A stretch of DNA of 64,000 nucleotides. It comes from Virgibacillus aidingensis (GTDB lineage Bacteria > Bacillota > Bacilli > Bacillales > Amphibacillaceae). The stretch covers positions 124,001 to 188,000 of the forward strand of contig NZ_WIXN01000003.1 in the NCBI RefSeq assembly GCF_010994035.1. Direction: 5' to 3'. This document shows positions 43,642-52,778 of the stretch, piece after piece. A program made the translations under genes and the position numbers. Position 1 is the stretch's first letter; each line of letters begins with the position of its first letter. The notes beneath the pieces were generated by a model. That model searched no databases. It had not been told where the DNA came from and worked only from the letters and a program-made list of their open reading frames with translations.

Positions 43642-45180
43642 TTAATTTGTTACTTTGTCCCGAAGATTTTTTCTGAGTATTTTTCCTGTCGTATTTTTCG
43701 GCAATTCATCCAAAAATTCTATTTTTGACGGGACTTTATAATTTACCAGCTGTTCTTTACAATAGTCTATTAAATTTTCTTCGGTTAATTGCGGATTATC
43801 GGTAACAACAAAGCTTATGACAACCTCCCCGGCTTCTTCATGGGCAGCGCCTATTACCGCCACCTCACTGACATTCGGATGAGAGTACAGAACTTCTTCC
43901 ACTTCCCTTGGATACACATTGTATCCGCCAACTAAAATTAAGTCTTTTTTTCTGTCAACAATATAAAAATATCCTTCATCATCCATACGAGCCATATCTC
44001 CTGTATACAGCCAGCCATCTTTTAATGTCATTGCTGTTTCTTCCGGCAATTTATAATAACCGAGCATAACATTCGGTCCCCGTACAATTAATTCCCCCAC
44101 TTCCCCGGTCTCGACTTCTTCACCGAATTCATCGACGACTTTGTTCTCCACATTAACGATGCTCCTGCCGATGGAACCCGGTTTCCGCGGACGGTCCAGC
44201 GGGTTAAAACAAGTTACCGGAGAGGCTTCGGACAGTCCGTAGCCTTCCTGGACCTGCACGTTAAAGGTTTGTTCAAATGCTTTCAATAATGCTACCGGCA
44301 TAGATGCGCCGCCGGAAATAAACAAACGCATATCCGAGAATATATCCGTATTCTCTTGCCCGCTTTGCAGCAGATAATTATACATGGTAGGAACCCCGGC
44401 AAACACAGTAGTACCATATTCTTTCGTCAGACGGAATACTTCCTGCGGGGAAAATTTCGGCAGAATTACGACGGTTCCCCCATTCATCAGCGGGGCATTC
44501 AATGCTACGGTTAAACAAAATACATGGAACATCGGCAATGCCGCAATGACTTTATCTTCTCCGCTGATAGCCAGATAGTCTGCTACATCCTTGGCGTTGG
44601 AGTACAGATTTTTATGGGAGAGCATCGCACCTTTCGGCCTTCCGGTAGTGCCTGAAGTATACAGAATAAGTGCTAAGTCATCATCCATCAAATCCGGCCC
44701 TTTAAAGTCCGTGCTGCCTTCCTGAACCAATTGTGTAAACGATCTCAATTTTGGGTGAAGCGTACTTTTTTCAAATTTTTCATTGCTGCCGGATTCACAG
44801 GATATGTAATGGTTTATATCCGGCAATTCTTCTTTGATGCCTTCAAATTTTTCAAGTAATACATCCATCGTGATGACTGCTTTTACATCACCATTTCTTA
44901 AAATAAACGTCATTTCATTTGCCGTGTACAATGGGTTAATCGGAATGACGACAAGTCCCAACCGCAGTGCACCATAGAGACTGATGACAAAATACGGGCT
45001 ATTCCCCACAACCAGGGCAATATGGTCTCCTTTTTTATAGCCCAATTCTTTCATGCGGGAAGCAAACTTTCTTACTGCACCTTCCAATTCCTGATAGCTG
45101 GTTTCTTTGTCCTGGAAAATATAAGCTGCTTTTTCAGGCATTTTTCCTGCAGTAACAGCCAATTGATCACTTAGATTCAT
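43642..45180 (-). CDS. lcfB: Long-chain-fatty-acid-CoA ligase
   Basis: 512 residues. Adenylate-forming enzyme that activates fatty acids for beta-oxidation. Signatures: the P-loop LILYTSGTTGRPKGAML, GYGLSEASPVTCFNP, YTGDMARMDDEGYFYIVDRKKDLI and the acyl-transfer lysine in PKNTTGKILRK. Close to B. subtilis LcfB (YhfL) throughout and in the same neighbourhood (lplJ, yhfI). AGGAGG before MNLSDQ fixes the start. A perfect FadR-type operator lies 15 bases upstream and a cre-like site 80 bases upstream, fitting induction by long-chain acyl-CoA and carbon repression. Confidence 0.95.
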   Translation of the reverse strand: MNLSDQLAVTAGKMPEKAAYIFQDKETSYQELEGAVRKFASRMKELGYKKGDHIALVVGNSPYFVISLYGALRLGLVVIPINPLYTANEMTFILRNGDVKAVITMDVLLEKFEGIKEELPDINHYISCESGSNEKFEKSTLHPKLRSFTQLVQEGSTDFKGPDLMDDDLALILYTSGTTGRPKGAMLSHKNLYSNAKDVADYLAISGEDKVIAALPMFHVFCLTVALNAPLMNGGTVVILPKFSPQEVFRLTKEYGTTVFAGVPTMYNYLLQSGQENTDIFSDMRLFISGGASMPVALLKAFEQTFNVQVQEGYGLSEASPVTCFNPLDRPRKPGSIGRSIVNVENKVVDEFGEEVETGEVGELIVRGPNVMLGYYKLPEETAMTLKDGWLYTGDMARMDDEGYFYIVDRKKDLILVGGYNVYPREVEEVLYSHPNVSEVAVIGAAHEEAGEVVISFVVTDNPQLTEENLIDYCKEQLVNYKVPSKIEFLDELPKNTTGKILRKNLRDKVTN

Positions 45181-45194
45181 ACTTTGACCTCCTA

Positions 45195-45212
45195 TGAATG
45201 AATAATCATTCA
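45195..45212. promoter_or_regulatory. FadR-type operator of lcfB
   Basis: TGAATGAATAATCATTCA matches the established Bacillus FadR (YsiA) consensus TGAATGAMTANTCATTCA at every position. It lies just before the lcfB ribosome binding site. Confidence 0.85.
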
Positions 45213-45260
45213 TTTCTTTGCTGCCATTCTATTATAAATTACCAGACTTTAATATTCAAG

Positions 45261-45274
45261 TGGAAGCGTTGTCA
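45261..45274. promoter_or_regulatory. cre-like site upstream of lcfB
   Basis: TGGAAGCGTTGTCA agrees with the CcpA-site consensus TGWAARCGYTWNCW at 12 of 14 positions. Confidence 0.4.
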
Positions 45275-45359
45275 CATTTCCTATGATTCTATAGAAATTT
45301 TTCTGCAATTGTCGAGGCATCAGCATAGAAAAAACACCTTCATTCCGTTACTCATTGAG

Positions 45360-45408
45360 GTGATGAGTGCACGAATAGAATCGCATCTTTCGTTCGTTTA
45401 CTCATCAC
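45360..45408. repeat. Isolated palindromic relative of the 52-bp repeat unit
   Basis: GTGATGAGT (45360-45368) is a perfect inverted repeat of ACTCATCAC (45400-45408), with ACGAA/TTCGT inside. GATGAGTGCACGAAT and CGTTCGTT match the repeat array at 49.5-50.1 kb. Confidence 0.6.
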
Positions 45409-45525
45409 ACTAGATACTGGCAGCTGGATCAAAAGACTCTAACCAGAACAGACTTTTATTTCTTCCGGAAATCTTTACGCTGCATATTTTGTACTTACTT
45501 CTTGTTTAAAAATTTATCCCCCTTC

Positions 45526-46686
45526 TTACTGCAAGCTTTTAATGGATTGATCAGCAAGCTGCATGATTGTCATATCATCCATCGGCGGATTGTGAAGACC
45601 AGCCCGCACGTCGCGATAGTAACGCTGGAGATTGCTTTGTTGAGACAAGCTCCGCGCACCGACAATTCTCATAGCAAGATCCACAGCCTCCACCGCTTTA
45701 TTGGTGACAGACAGTTTAACAGCTCCCAGCTCCGCGCCCATTGTTTTCCGTATATCTTCACTGCTTACATCCCATTTTTTTGCAACAGAATAAAGAAAAT
45801 GCCTGGATTCCATAAGAAGAAGCTCGACGTCTCCCATTTTCTTTTTCACATTGGGTAATTCGGAAATAGTACCTAAAATACTGTTTGGAGAATAATTCAT
45901 GGCAAATTCCACTGCTTCTTTTTGGGCGGCCTGCGCAATCCCCAGATAGCAAGCAGGAATATGAAGAAGCCAGCCGGCAGGGGTCCTTTTCTTTGATGAC
46001 AGCATTTCTGCCAGGTCATTTTTTTCCACCTTCACATTTTCCAAAATAAGGTCATGACTGCCGCTCCCGCGCATGGCAATGGAGTCCCATGTTTCTTCCA
46101 CGCTCACTCCTGCCTGGTCCCGATTAACAAGAAAACTGCCAACATCCTCCGTCCCTTCTATAGATGCGCTGACAACAAAGTATTGAAGAACCGGAGCCAT
46201 TGTAGTAAATGTTTTCCGGCCGTTGATTATCCAGCCGTTTTCTTCTTGTATAGCACTCGTTCCCGGTCTGCCTCCCCGGGTTGGGCTTCCTGTTGCCGGT
46301 TCCGTCGCTGCATTATTAAGCAGGGCGCCGTTTTCGATCACATCTTTCGCTACAGCTGCATATGTTTCCTCCTTCCAGACCTCGTTTTCCCCAAGGTGTT
46401 TCATTATCCCCATGTGCCAGCCGATGGATAATGCTGTGGAACCATCCGCTTTTCCGATAATTTGCTGGTAAGTCAATAATTCATCCAGCGGGATGCCCCC
46501 TCCGCCATATTTTTTTGGAATGGATAGTGACGGGTAACCAATCGAATGCAGGTCTTCAAAATTTTCAAAAGGAAAAGTTGCGTTTTCATCATGCTTCTTC
46601 GCACGCTCAACAAAAGATGCTGCTGTTTGGGACAGAAGCTCCATTCTATCTTCTTTCGTTTCAAGCTCTAACATTTTTGTCATCAT
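45526..46686 (-). CDS. Acyl-CoA dehydrogenase family protein
   Basis: 386 residues. FAD enzyme of the acyl-CoA dehydrogenase fold: LGIAQAAQKEAVEF, IVGARSLSQQSNLQRYYRDVRAG near the C-terminus, and the middle sequence NGRKTFTTMAP with MRGSGSHDLIL. The GSGSHD motif and lack of an obvious catalytic Glu point to the DszC/SfnB/flavin-monooxygenase-like branch rather than classical fatty acid dehydrogenases, so the reaction is uncertain. AGGAGGGAG precedes two tandem ATGs (46683 and 46686). The upstream region has an AT-rich palindrome (ATAGTATTACTAT). Confidence 0.88.
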   Translation of the reverse strand: MMTKMLELETKEDRMELLSQTAASFVERAKKHDENATFPFENFEDLHSIGYPSLSIPKKYGGGGIPLDELLTYQQIIGKADGSTALSIGWHMGIMKHLGENEVWKEETYAAVAKDVIENGALLNNAATEPATGSPTRGGRPGTSAIQEENGWIINGRKTFTTMAPVLQYFVVSASIEGTEDVGSFLVNRDQAGVSVEETWDSIAMRGSGSHDLILENVKVEKNDLAEMLSSKKRTPAGWLLHIPACYLGIAQAAQKEAVEFAMNYSPNSILGTISELPNVKKKMGDVELLLMESRHFLYSVAKKWDVSSEDIRKTMGAELGAVKLSVTNKAVEAVDLAMRIVGARSLSQQSNLQRYYRDVRAGLHNPPMDDMTIMQLADQSIKSLQ

Positions 46687-46821
46687 TAATGAACTCCCTC
46701 CTGTTTGAATTATTTAACCATAGTAATACTATAGGTATAGTAATGTTAATTATTTCATGCTTAATTATAAAATTCAATCCTTATTGATTTTTGCTGACAT
46801 CTCCGCAGGCTGCACAACATT

Positions 46822-46853
46822 AAAAATCAGACTGCCAATATAGACAGTCTGAT
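46822..46853 (-). terminator. Terminator after lplJ
   Basis: ATCAGACTG (46826-46834) pairs perfectly with CAGTCTGAT (46845-46853); on the minus strand a T tract follows. Confidence 0.88.
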
Positions 46854-46859
46854 GAGAAA

Positions 46860-47855
46860 TTAATAGATTAAGTTAATAAAATCTTCCCTGGAGATTTTCC
46901 CGAGATAGTGCGGTACATCGACATCTGCCAACGCTTCCTCGATCGCCTCACGGTTATGGCGCACACCTTTTAATTTGTCTTCTATCACCTTTACTTCCCC
47001 AATGCCAAAGAAATCACCGTATATTTTACAGTTTTCGATGATCCCTTTCTTCACATCCAAACGAACATCAACTAAACCTGCGTCAAATTTATGGGATTCC
47101 TGAATGTTGAAATCAGGCGACTTTCCGTAATTCCAGTCCCATTTTTGGTATCGTTCCTCGGATATTTTGTGGATGTTTTTCCAATCTTCCTCCGTTAATT
47201 CATATCTCGGCACATCTGCAGTATCTTCCACATCAAATACATGGCGCAAAATAAGTTCCTTAAATTCCTGCATTGTAATTTTTTCTTCAAGATATTCAGA
47301 AATATTAGCTACCCGGCTGCGAATCGATTTTATTCCTTTAGACTCGATTTTTTCCTTCCTTACTTTTAAAGCGGAAACGACGTTTTCTATCTCTGAATCA
47401 AGCATTAGCGTTCCATGGCTGAACATACGCCCTTTTGTGGAAAACATGGCATTTCCGGAAATCTTTCTGCCTTCCACTGCAAGATCGTTTCTTCCCTGCA
47501 TTTCTGCCGGCACACCATATTTATTTAATGCCTCCACCATCGGCTTTGTGAATTTCGCAAAGTTTTGGAAGCTCTCTCCATCATCTTTTGTTATAAAGCT
47601 GAAATTTAAGTTGCCCTCATCATGGTATACAGCGCCTCCGCCTGATAGACGTCGAACCACTTTTATATTATTTTCATCGACATATTCTGTGTTAATCTCC
47701 TCAATTGTATTCTGATTTCGGCCAATAATGATGGAAGGTTCATTTACGTAAAACAGCAGATATGTATCTTTCTCACCAAAGTTTTGCAAAATATATTCTT
47801 CAATGGCCAGGTTAATTCGTGGATCAGTAATACCATGATTATCAATAAATTTCAT
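46860..47855 (-). CDS. lplJ: Lipoate-protein ligase
   Basis: 331 residues, the length of B. subtilis LplJ. Uses ATP to attach scavenged lipoate to E2/GcvH domains. Motifs: IIIGRNQNTIEEI, VVRRLSGGGAVYHDEGNLNFSF in two parts, KISGNAMFSTKGRMFSHGTLM, and the C-terminal accessory domain. AGGAGGT precedes the ATG. Neighbours lcfB and yhfI as in B. subtilis. Confidence 0.96.
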   Translation of the reverse strand: MKFIDNHGITDPRINLAIEEYILQNFGEKDTYLLFYVNEPSIIIGRNQNTIEEINTEYVDENNIKVVRRLSGGGAVYHDEGNLNFSFITKDDGESFQNFAKFTKPMVEALNKYGVPAEMQGRNDLAVEGRKISGNAMFSTKGRMFSHGTLMLDSEIENVVSALKVRKEKIESKGIKSIRSRVANISEYLEEKITMQEFKELILRHVFDVEDTADVPRYELTEEDWKNIHKISEERYQKWDWNYGKSPDFNIQESHKFDAGLVDVRLDVKKGIIENCKIYGDFFGIGEVKVIEDKLKGVRHNREAIEEALADVDVPHYLGKISREDFINLIY

Positions 47856-47929
47856 TTTTCACTTACCTCCTAGTATTATCCTCTATTTAATTGTAATGTA
47901 AAAGATTTTTCTAATCAAAAGTTACAGCT

Positions 47930-48658
47930 TTAAGTCCACACCAAACCTTCTTCTGCCAGCCTGATTTTTCCTTGAAAAAATTGTTTGGCTTCTTCTATTA
48001 ATTGCTGACGATTGCCGAATTGCGGCAAGTGACTGAGCATTAACTCTTTAACAGCAGACGCGGCCGCAATTTTTCCGCCTTCCTCACTCGTCATATGTCC
48101 CGCCTGTGATGCATTTCCTCCTGCATAAAAATTACAATCGGCAATGAGTAAATCTGCACCTGCAGCAAAATCAATCCACTCTTCTTTATAGGAAGTGTCA
48201 GCTGTATAGACAATCGTTTTTTCCCCGTCCGTAATCCGCATACCATAGCATGGTACAGGGTGTTTTGTCTTTAGAAAAGTAATTGAAAATGGTCCCAGCT
48301 CCAGACGACTGTCGGGGTCAAAAGCAACTCCTTTTGTATATTTATGGGTTAAGGATTGAAAACCTGCACGATCCTCTTTATGTCCATAAACAGGGAGCAC
48401 TTTTTGATCCCCTGTTACATAATAGTTAACCAGCCTGGCATATTGCAGCACACCGATGTCTGCAATATGATCCTGATGATAATGGGAAATGATGACAGCA
48501 TCCAGATTTGCCGGAGACAAGTAATTTTGCAATTTTGATAATGAGCTGCTCCCCGCGTCAATGATGAAAGAAAAATCATCTTTTTCCAGTAAGTAACAGG
48601 AAGTGGCCCCGTTTTTTGCAGGGTACCCTCCCCAGAAACCGACTACAGTAAGCTTCAT
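47930..48658 (-). CDS. yhfI: MBL-fold metallo-hydrolase YhfI
   Basis: 242 residues. The metal-binding HYHQDH (about 60-65) is a HxHxDH motif, with further ligands in FLKTKHPVP, YTADTSY and LSHLP. The pattern resembles RNase Z-like and beta-lactamase-fold phosphodiesterases. Substrate unknown. GAGGAGGAAGG precedes the ATG. Confidence 0.92.
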   Translation of the reverse strand: MKLTVVGFWGGYPAKNGATSCYLLEKDDFSFIIDAGSSSLSKLQNYLSPANLDAVIISHYHQDHIADIGVLQYARLVNYYVTGDQKVLPVYGHKEDRAGFQSLTHKYTKGVAFDPDSRLELGPFSITFLKTKHPVPCYGMRITDGEKTIVYTADTSYKEEWIDFAAGADLLIADCNFYAGGNASQAGHMTSEEGGKIAAASAVKELMLSHLPQFGNRQQLIEEAKQFFQGKIRLAEEGLVWT

Positions 48659-48739
48659 GTTTCCTTCCTCCTCAATACTTTTGTGTTTATAAACAGTATC
48701 ATATCTATGCGGTGGGTGATGATAGGCTTATTTTTTTGA

Positions 48740-49424
<685 letters not shown>

Positions 49425-49546
49425 GGACTCTTCCTCCTGTAAAACTTATTGTTCCTGTATCTTATCATTTCCTTATAAGCAAGGCTATTAAGAAGGGGAG
49501 TGATTGGTTATTTTTTATTCTGAAGGGAAAATGTATGGTATGTAAG

Positions 49547-50130
49547 TTGCCAGAAAGCGGTGATGACGTAAAAATCCTCTCGTTCCTTGCCAGATCATGC
49601 TGATGAGTGGATGAATGAGGTAAAAATCCACTCGTTCGTTGCCAGAAAGGCGTGATGAGTGGACGAATGAGGTAAAAATCCTCTCATTCCTTGCCAGATC
49701 ATGCTGATGAGTGGACGATTGACGTAAAAATCCTCTCGTTCGTTGCCAGATAGGCGTGATGAGTGAACGAATGACGTAAGAATCTTCTCGTTCGTTGCCA
49801 GAAAGCGGGGATGAGTGAACGAATGACGTAAGAATCTTCTCGTTCGTTGCCAGAAAGCGGGGAAGAGTGAACGAATGACGTAAGAATCTTCTCGTTCGTT
49901 GCCAGAAAGCCGGGATGAGTGGACGATTGACGTAAAAATCCTCTCGTTCATTGCCAGATAGCTGGATGAGTGGACGAATGACGTAAAGATCCTCTCGTTC
50001 ATTGCTAGAAAGCGGTGATGAGTGAACGAATGACGTAAAAATCCTCTCGTTCATTGCCAGATAGCTGGGATGAGTGGACGATTGACGTAAAAATCCTCTC
50101 ATTCCTTGCCAGAAAGCGGTGATGAGTTAA
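49547..50130. repeat. Tandem array of about eleven 52-bp units
   Basis: TTGCCAG (or TTGCTAG) recurs at 49587, 49639, 49691, 49743, 49795, 49847, 49899, 49951, 50002, 50054 and 50106, so the period is 52 bp (one unit is 51); a partial copy begins at 49547. The unit reads GATGAGTG-ACGAATGACGTAA, then RAATCYTCTCGTTCRTTGCC and AGAAAGCGG. Central units are nearly identical. AACGAAT and CGTTCGTT within each unit are inverted. It overlies no recognised gene and ends about 110 bp before yhfH. Confidence 0.85.
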
Positions 50131-50243
50131 AAGAAAAAATAGTTGTTATTATTTTTTTGATAAAATGTTATAAAACAGGGTTGCAAAAATAAATCTGTTA
50201 TAATACAATGTTATTAATCAAACACAACGAGGAGGATTGACAA

Positions 50244-50372
50244 ATGGTTAACATTGTTGAATTCTTTAGAAATCTGCCTAAGAAAAAATGTACCAAATGC
50301 GGCCATGAGATGCATGAAAAAGCTGATTGCTACGGCAATCTCTGTGATGAATGTGATCACCCTGCAAGATAA
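50244..50372 (+). CDS. yhfH: YhfH-family zinc-ribbon-like small protein
   Basis: 42 residues: MVNIVEFFRNLPKKKCTKCG, then a second Cys set CYGNLCDEC. Two CxxC-type knuckles (C16, C19, C34, C37) should bind one zinc. The FFRNLPKKKCxxCG start is that of the YhfH family, and yhfH neighbours yhfI in B. subtilis too. GAGGAGG lies seven bases before the ATG. Function unknown. Confidence 0.88.
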   Translation: MVNIVEFFRNLPKKKCTKCGHEMHEKADCYGNLCDECDHPAR

Positions 50373-50428
50373 GCCTTCTTTGTAGTTACCATTTTATAGC
50401 CTGAACTGTTATATTATGTCCAAACTTT

Positions 50429-50461
50429 AAACAGCTGTTTTATAATAGCTGTTTTCTTTTT
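50429..50461 (+). terminator. Terminator after yhfH
   Basis: AAACAGCT and AGCTGTTT pair around a short AT loop, followed by TCTTTTT. Confidence 0.8.
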
Positions 50462-50528
50462 GGATTAAATTCAATGGAATGATATAATTATTTGAGTTTC
50501 GAAATAATTAAGCGAAAGGGGAATGGTT

Positions 50529-52337
50529 ATGTCCACCGTAAAAAGATGGCGTCGCTCCGATGTGCCAGAAGAGCAAACCTGGGATTTGACAGATTTATTT
50601 GCATCAGAAAATGCTTGGAATGAAGAATTACATAACCTGCAGCAAGAGATCTATCTAGTCGAGCAATATAAAGGAAGGATGGCTTCCGGTGCGGATGAGC
50701 TGCTGAACTGTCTGACAGCTCTGGAAGCATATCAGCAGCGCCTTACTCGGGTTTCCGCTTATGCCAGTTTACGGGCGAGCAGTGATGGAAGTGATCCCGG
50801 CAATCAGCGTGATGCTGCAAAAGTAGCGGCTGCACTGGCAGGAATCGGCACAAAATTATCCTTTGTTCAAACAGAATTACTGGAAATTCCGGAAGAGAAA
50901 ATAAAACAGTTTATGAATGAGGAACCGAATTTAAAAAACTATGATAAAGTGCTTCAGGAAGCTTTGGAGAAAAAGAAACATACACTGGCGCCGGATGTGG
51001 AAGAAACTTTAGCCGCACTGGAAGAGGTTCATGATGCACCATATATGATTTATAACCGGAGCAAATCTTCAGACATGGAATTTAACCCGATTACAGATAA
51101 AGACGGAAAAGAACATCCTATGTCAGCCGCATTATATGAAGACCGCTATGAATTAACGTCAGATACAACCCTGCGGCGCAACGCCTATAAATCTTTTACA
51201 AAAACATTAAACCAATATAAAAATACAATCGCAGCAAATTACGCAACAGAGGTAACCAAGCAAATAACGATGTCACGCCTCAGATCCTATGATTCTGTTA
51301 CAGACATGCTTCTCCATCCGCAACAGGTAACAAAGGAAATGTATTACAACCAATTAGACGTTCTTCAGCAGGCACTTGCCCCGCACATGAGACGTTATGC
51401 AAAACTGAAGAAAGAGAAACTTGGATTGGAAGCGCTGCATTATTCCGATTTGAAAGCACCAATTGATCCGGAGTTCAACCCTGTAACAACATACGAAGAA
51501 GCAACTTCCACAATATTGGAGGCTCTCAAGGTCATGGGCCCGGATTATACAGAAATAATGAAGCGGGCCATAAATGAACGCTGGGTGGATTACGCTGATA
51601 ATGTCGGAAAAGCAACCGGCGCATTCTGTTCAAGTCCTTATGGCATCCATCCATATATCCTGATCACCTGGACCGATACCATGCGCGGTGCATTTGTTTT
51701 AGCACATGAACTGGGCCATGCAGGACATTTTTATCTGGCTGGAAAGAAACAGACACTGGCGAATACACGCCCTTCCACCTATTTTGTGGAGGCACCATCA
51801 ACCCTCAATGAACTGCTGCTGGCCAATCATTTAACCGAAAAGACCGAGGACCCAAGAATGAAACGCTGGATTGTGTCACAGCTTCTGGGCACCTATTACC
51901 ATAATTTTGTTACCCATTTATTGGAAGGGGAATTCCAGCGGAGAGTGTATACACTGGCAGAAGAAGGTACACCTTTAACTGAATCTGTTTTGACCGGACA
52001 AAAAAGAGAAGCACTGGAAGACTTCTGGGGGGATGCAGTTACATTCGATGAAGGAGCAGGACTGACATGGATGCGTCAGCCGCATTATTATATGGGACTG
52101 TATCCATACACCTATTCGGCGGGTCTGACAGTATCTACCGCCGTGGCCCAAAAAATCCGCACAGAAGGGCAGCCTGCAGTCGACCGCTGGCTTGAAGTGT
52201 TAAGCGCGGGCGGCACAATGAAACCACTTGATCTGATTAAAAAGGCAGGCGTGGACATGACAAATACGGAGACAATAAAGCAAGCAGTTGATTTCGTAGG
52301 GTCCCTTGTTGATGAACTGGAAAAAAGCTATAAGTGA
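50529..52337 (+). CDS. pepF: Oligoendopeptidase F
   Basis: 602 residues, the typical length of M3B peptidases. The zinc site is HELGHAGH (HExxH) near residue 390, with the third ligand Glu in FVEAPSTLNE. Cytosolic hydrolysis of 7-17 residue peptides is the known activity. The ATG at 50529 is correctly spaced from AAGGGG; an in-frame ATG two codons upstream touches the site. The C-terminal oligopeptide-binding region (HYYMGLYPYTYSAGL) is intact. Confidence 0.96.
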   Translation: MSTVKRWRRSDVPEEQTWDLTDLFASENAWNEELHNLQQEIYLVEQYKGRMASGADELLNCLTALEAYQQRLTRVSAYASLRASSDGSDPGNQRDAAKVAAALAGIGTKLSFVQTELLEIPEEKIKQFMNEEPNLKNYDKVLQEALEKKKHTLAPDVEETLAALEEVHDAPYMIYNRSKSSDMEFNPITDKDGKEHPMSAALYEDRYELTSDTTLRRNAYKSFTKTLNQYKNTIAANYATEVTKQITMSRLRSYDSVTDMLLHPQQVTKEMYYNQLDVLQQALAPHMRRYAKLKKEKLGLEALHYSDLKAPIDPEFNPVTTYEEATSTILEALKVMGPDYTEIMKRAINERWVDYADNVGKATGAFCSSPYGIHPYILITWTDTMRGAFVLAHELGHAGHFYLAGKKQTLANTRPSTYFVEAPSTLNELLLANHLTEKTEDPRMKRWIVSQLLGTYYHNFVTHLLEGEFQRRVYTLAEEGTPLTESVLTGQKREALEDFWGDAVTFDEGAGLTWMRQPHYYMGLYPYTYSAGLTVSTAVAQKIRTEGQPAVDRWLEVLSAGGTMKPLDLIKKAGVDMTNTETIKQAVDFVGSLVDELEKSYK

Positions 52338-52629
52338 CTTTAGCATTTAAGCTTTACTGATGTCTTATCTTTCGTAAGCTGGAAGTTTATACTTATTTTT
52401 AAATATATCCATTCAAAAATCCGCGTTCACTCATTTTTTATTGAAGTGAGCCTTGAAAGACTCCGGCAGTCTTCTCCTGGATACGCTTCATGTTAATGTG
52501 CCAGCGGGTGCTGCACCGAATGATTTGCAGAACGGCGGGCCAAATATGTCAGTTCTTTATTTTAAATTTAAAATTTTAGCTTGTGCGAAGCAGCTTCCTC
52601 TGCTGAAATTCCATGCTTGTCCCATGCAC
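52338..52629. other. Intergenic stretch after pepF
   Basis: About 290 bases with no credible gene. It precedes the shared terminator. Confidence 0.35.
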
Positions 52630-52671
52630 AAAAAAACCAGATAGGGTGCAGCCCCCCTTTCTGGTTTTTTA
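52630..52671. terminator. Bidirectional terminator between pepF and the DUF2207 gene
   Basis: AAAAAACCAG (52631-52640) pairs perfectly with CTGGTTTTTT (52661-52670), with GGG/CCC pairing possible in the loop; T tracts are present on both strands. Confidence 0.85.
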
Positions 52672-52778
52672 AAATCCGCTCTTCATCTGCTGCGTTAGTA
52701 ATTTATATACTTGAAAATTTAAAGTTTTCGGCTTTCCCAAACCTGCTTTCCAGCCCGGATTCCTCTGCTTTTAGCGTG

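Noticed and set aside
46718-46745. Operator palindrome ATAGTATTACTAT before the acyl-CoA dehydrogenase gene
   Set aside because: Symmetry is short and AT-only; it matches no regulator consensus I know and may be promoter sequence.
47167-47715. 182-residue plus-strand frame opposite lplJ
   Set aside because: Antisense shadow of lplJ.
49515-50102. 195- and 135-residue open frames on the minus strand across the repeat array
   Set aside because: They arise because the 52-bp unit has few stop codons. They have no ribosome binding site, occupy two frames at once, and their repeat length in residues is non-integral.
49547-50130. CRISPR array
   Set aside because: The whole 52-bp unit is repeated with no variable spacers, and no cas gene is nearby.
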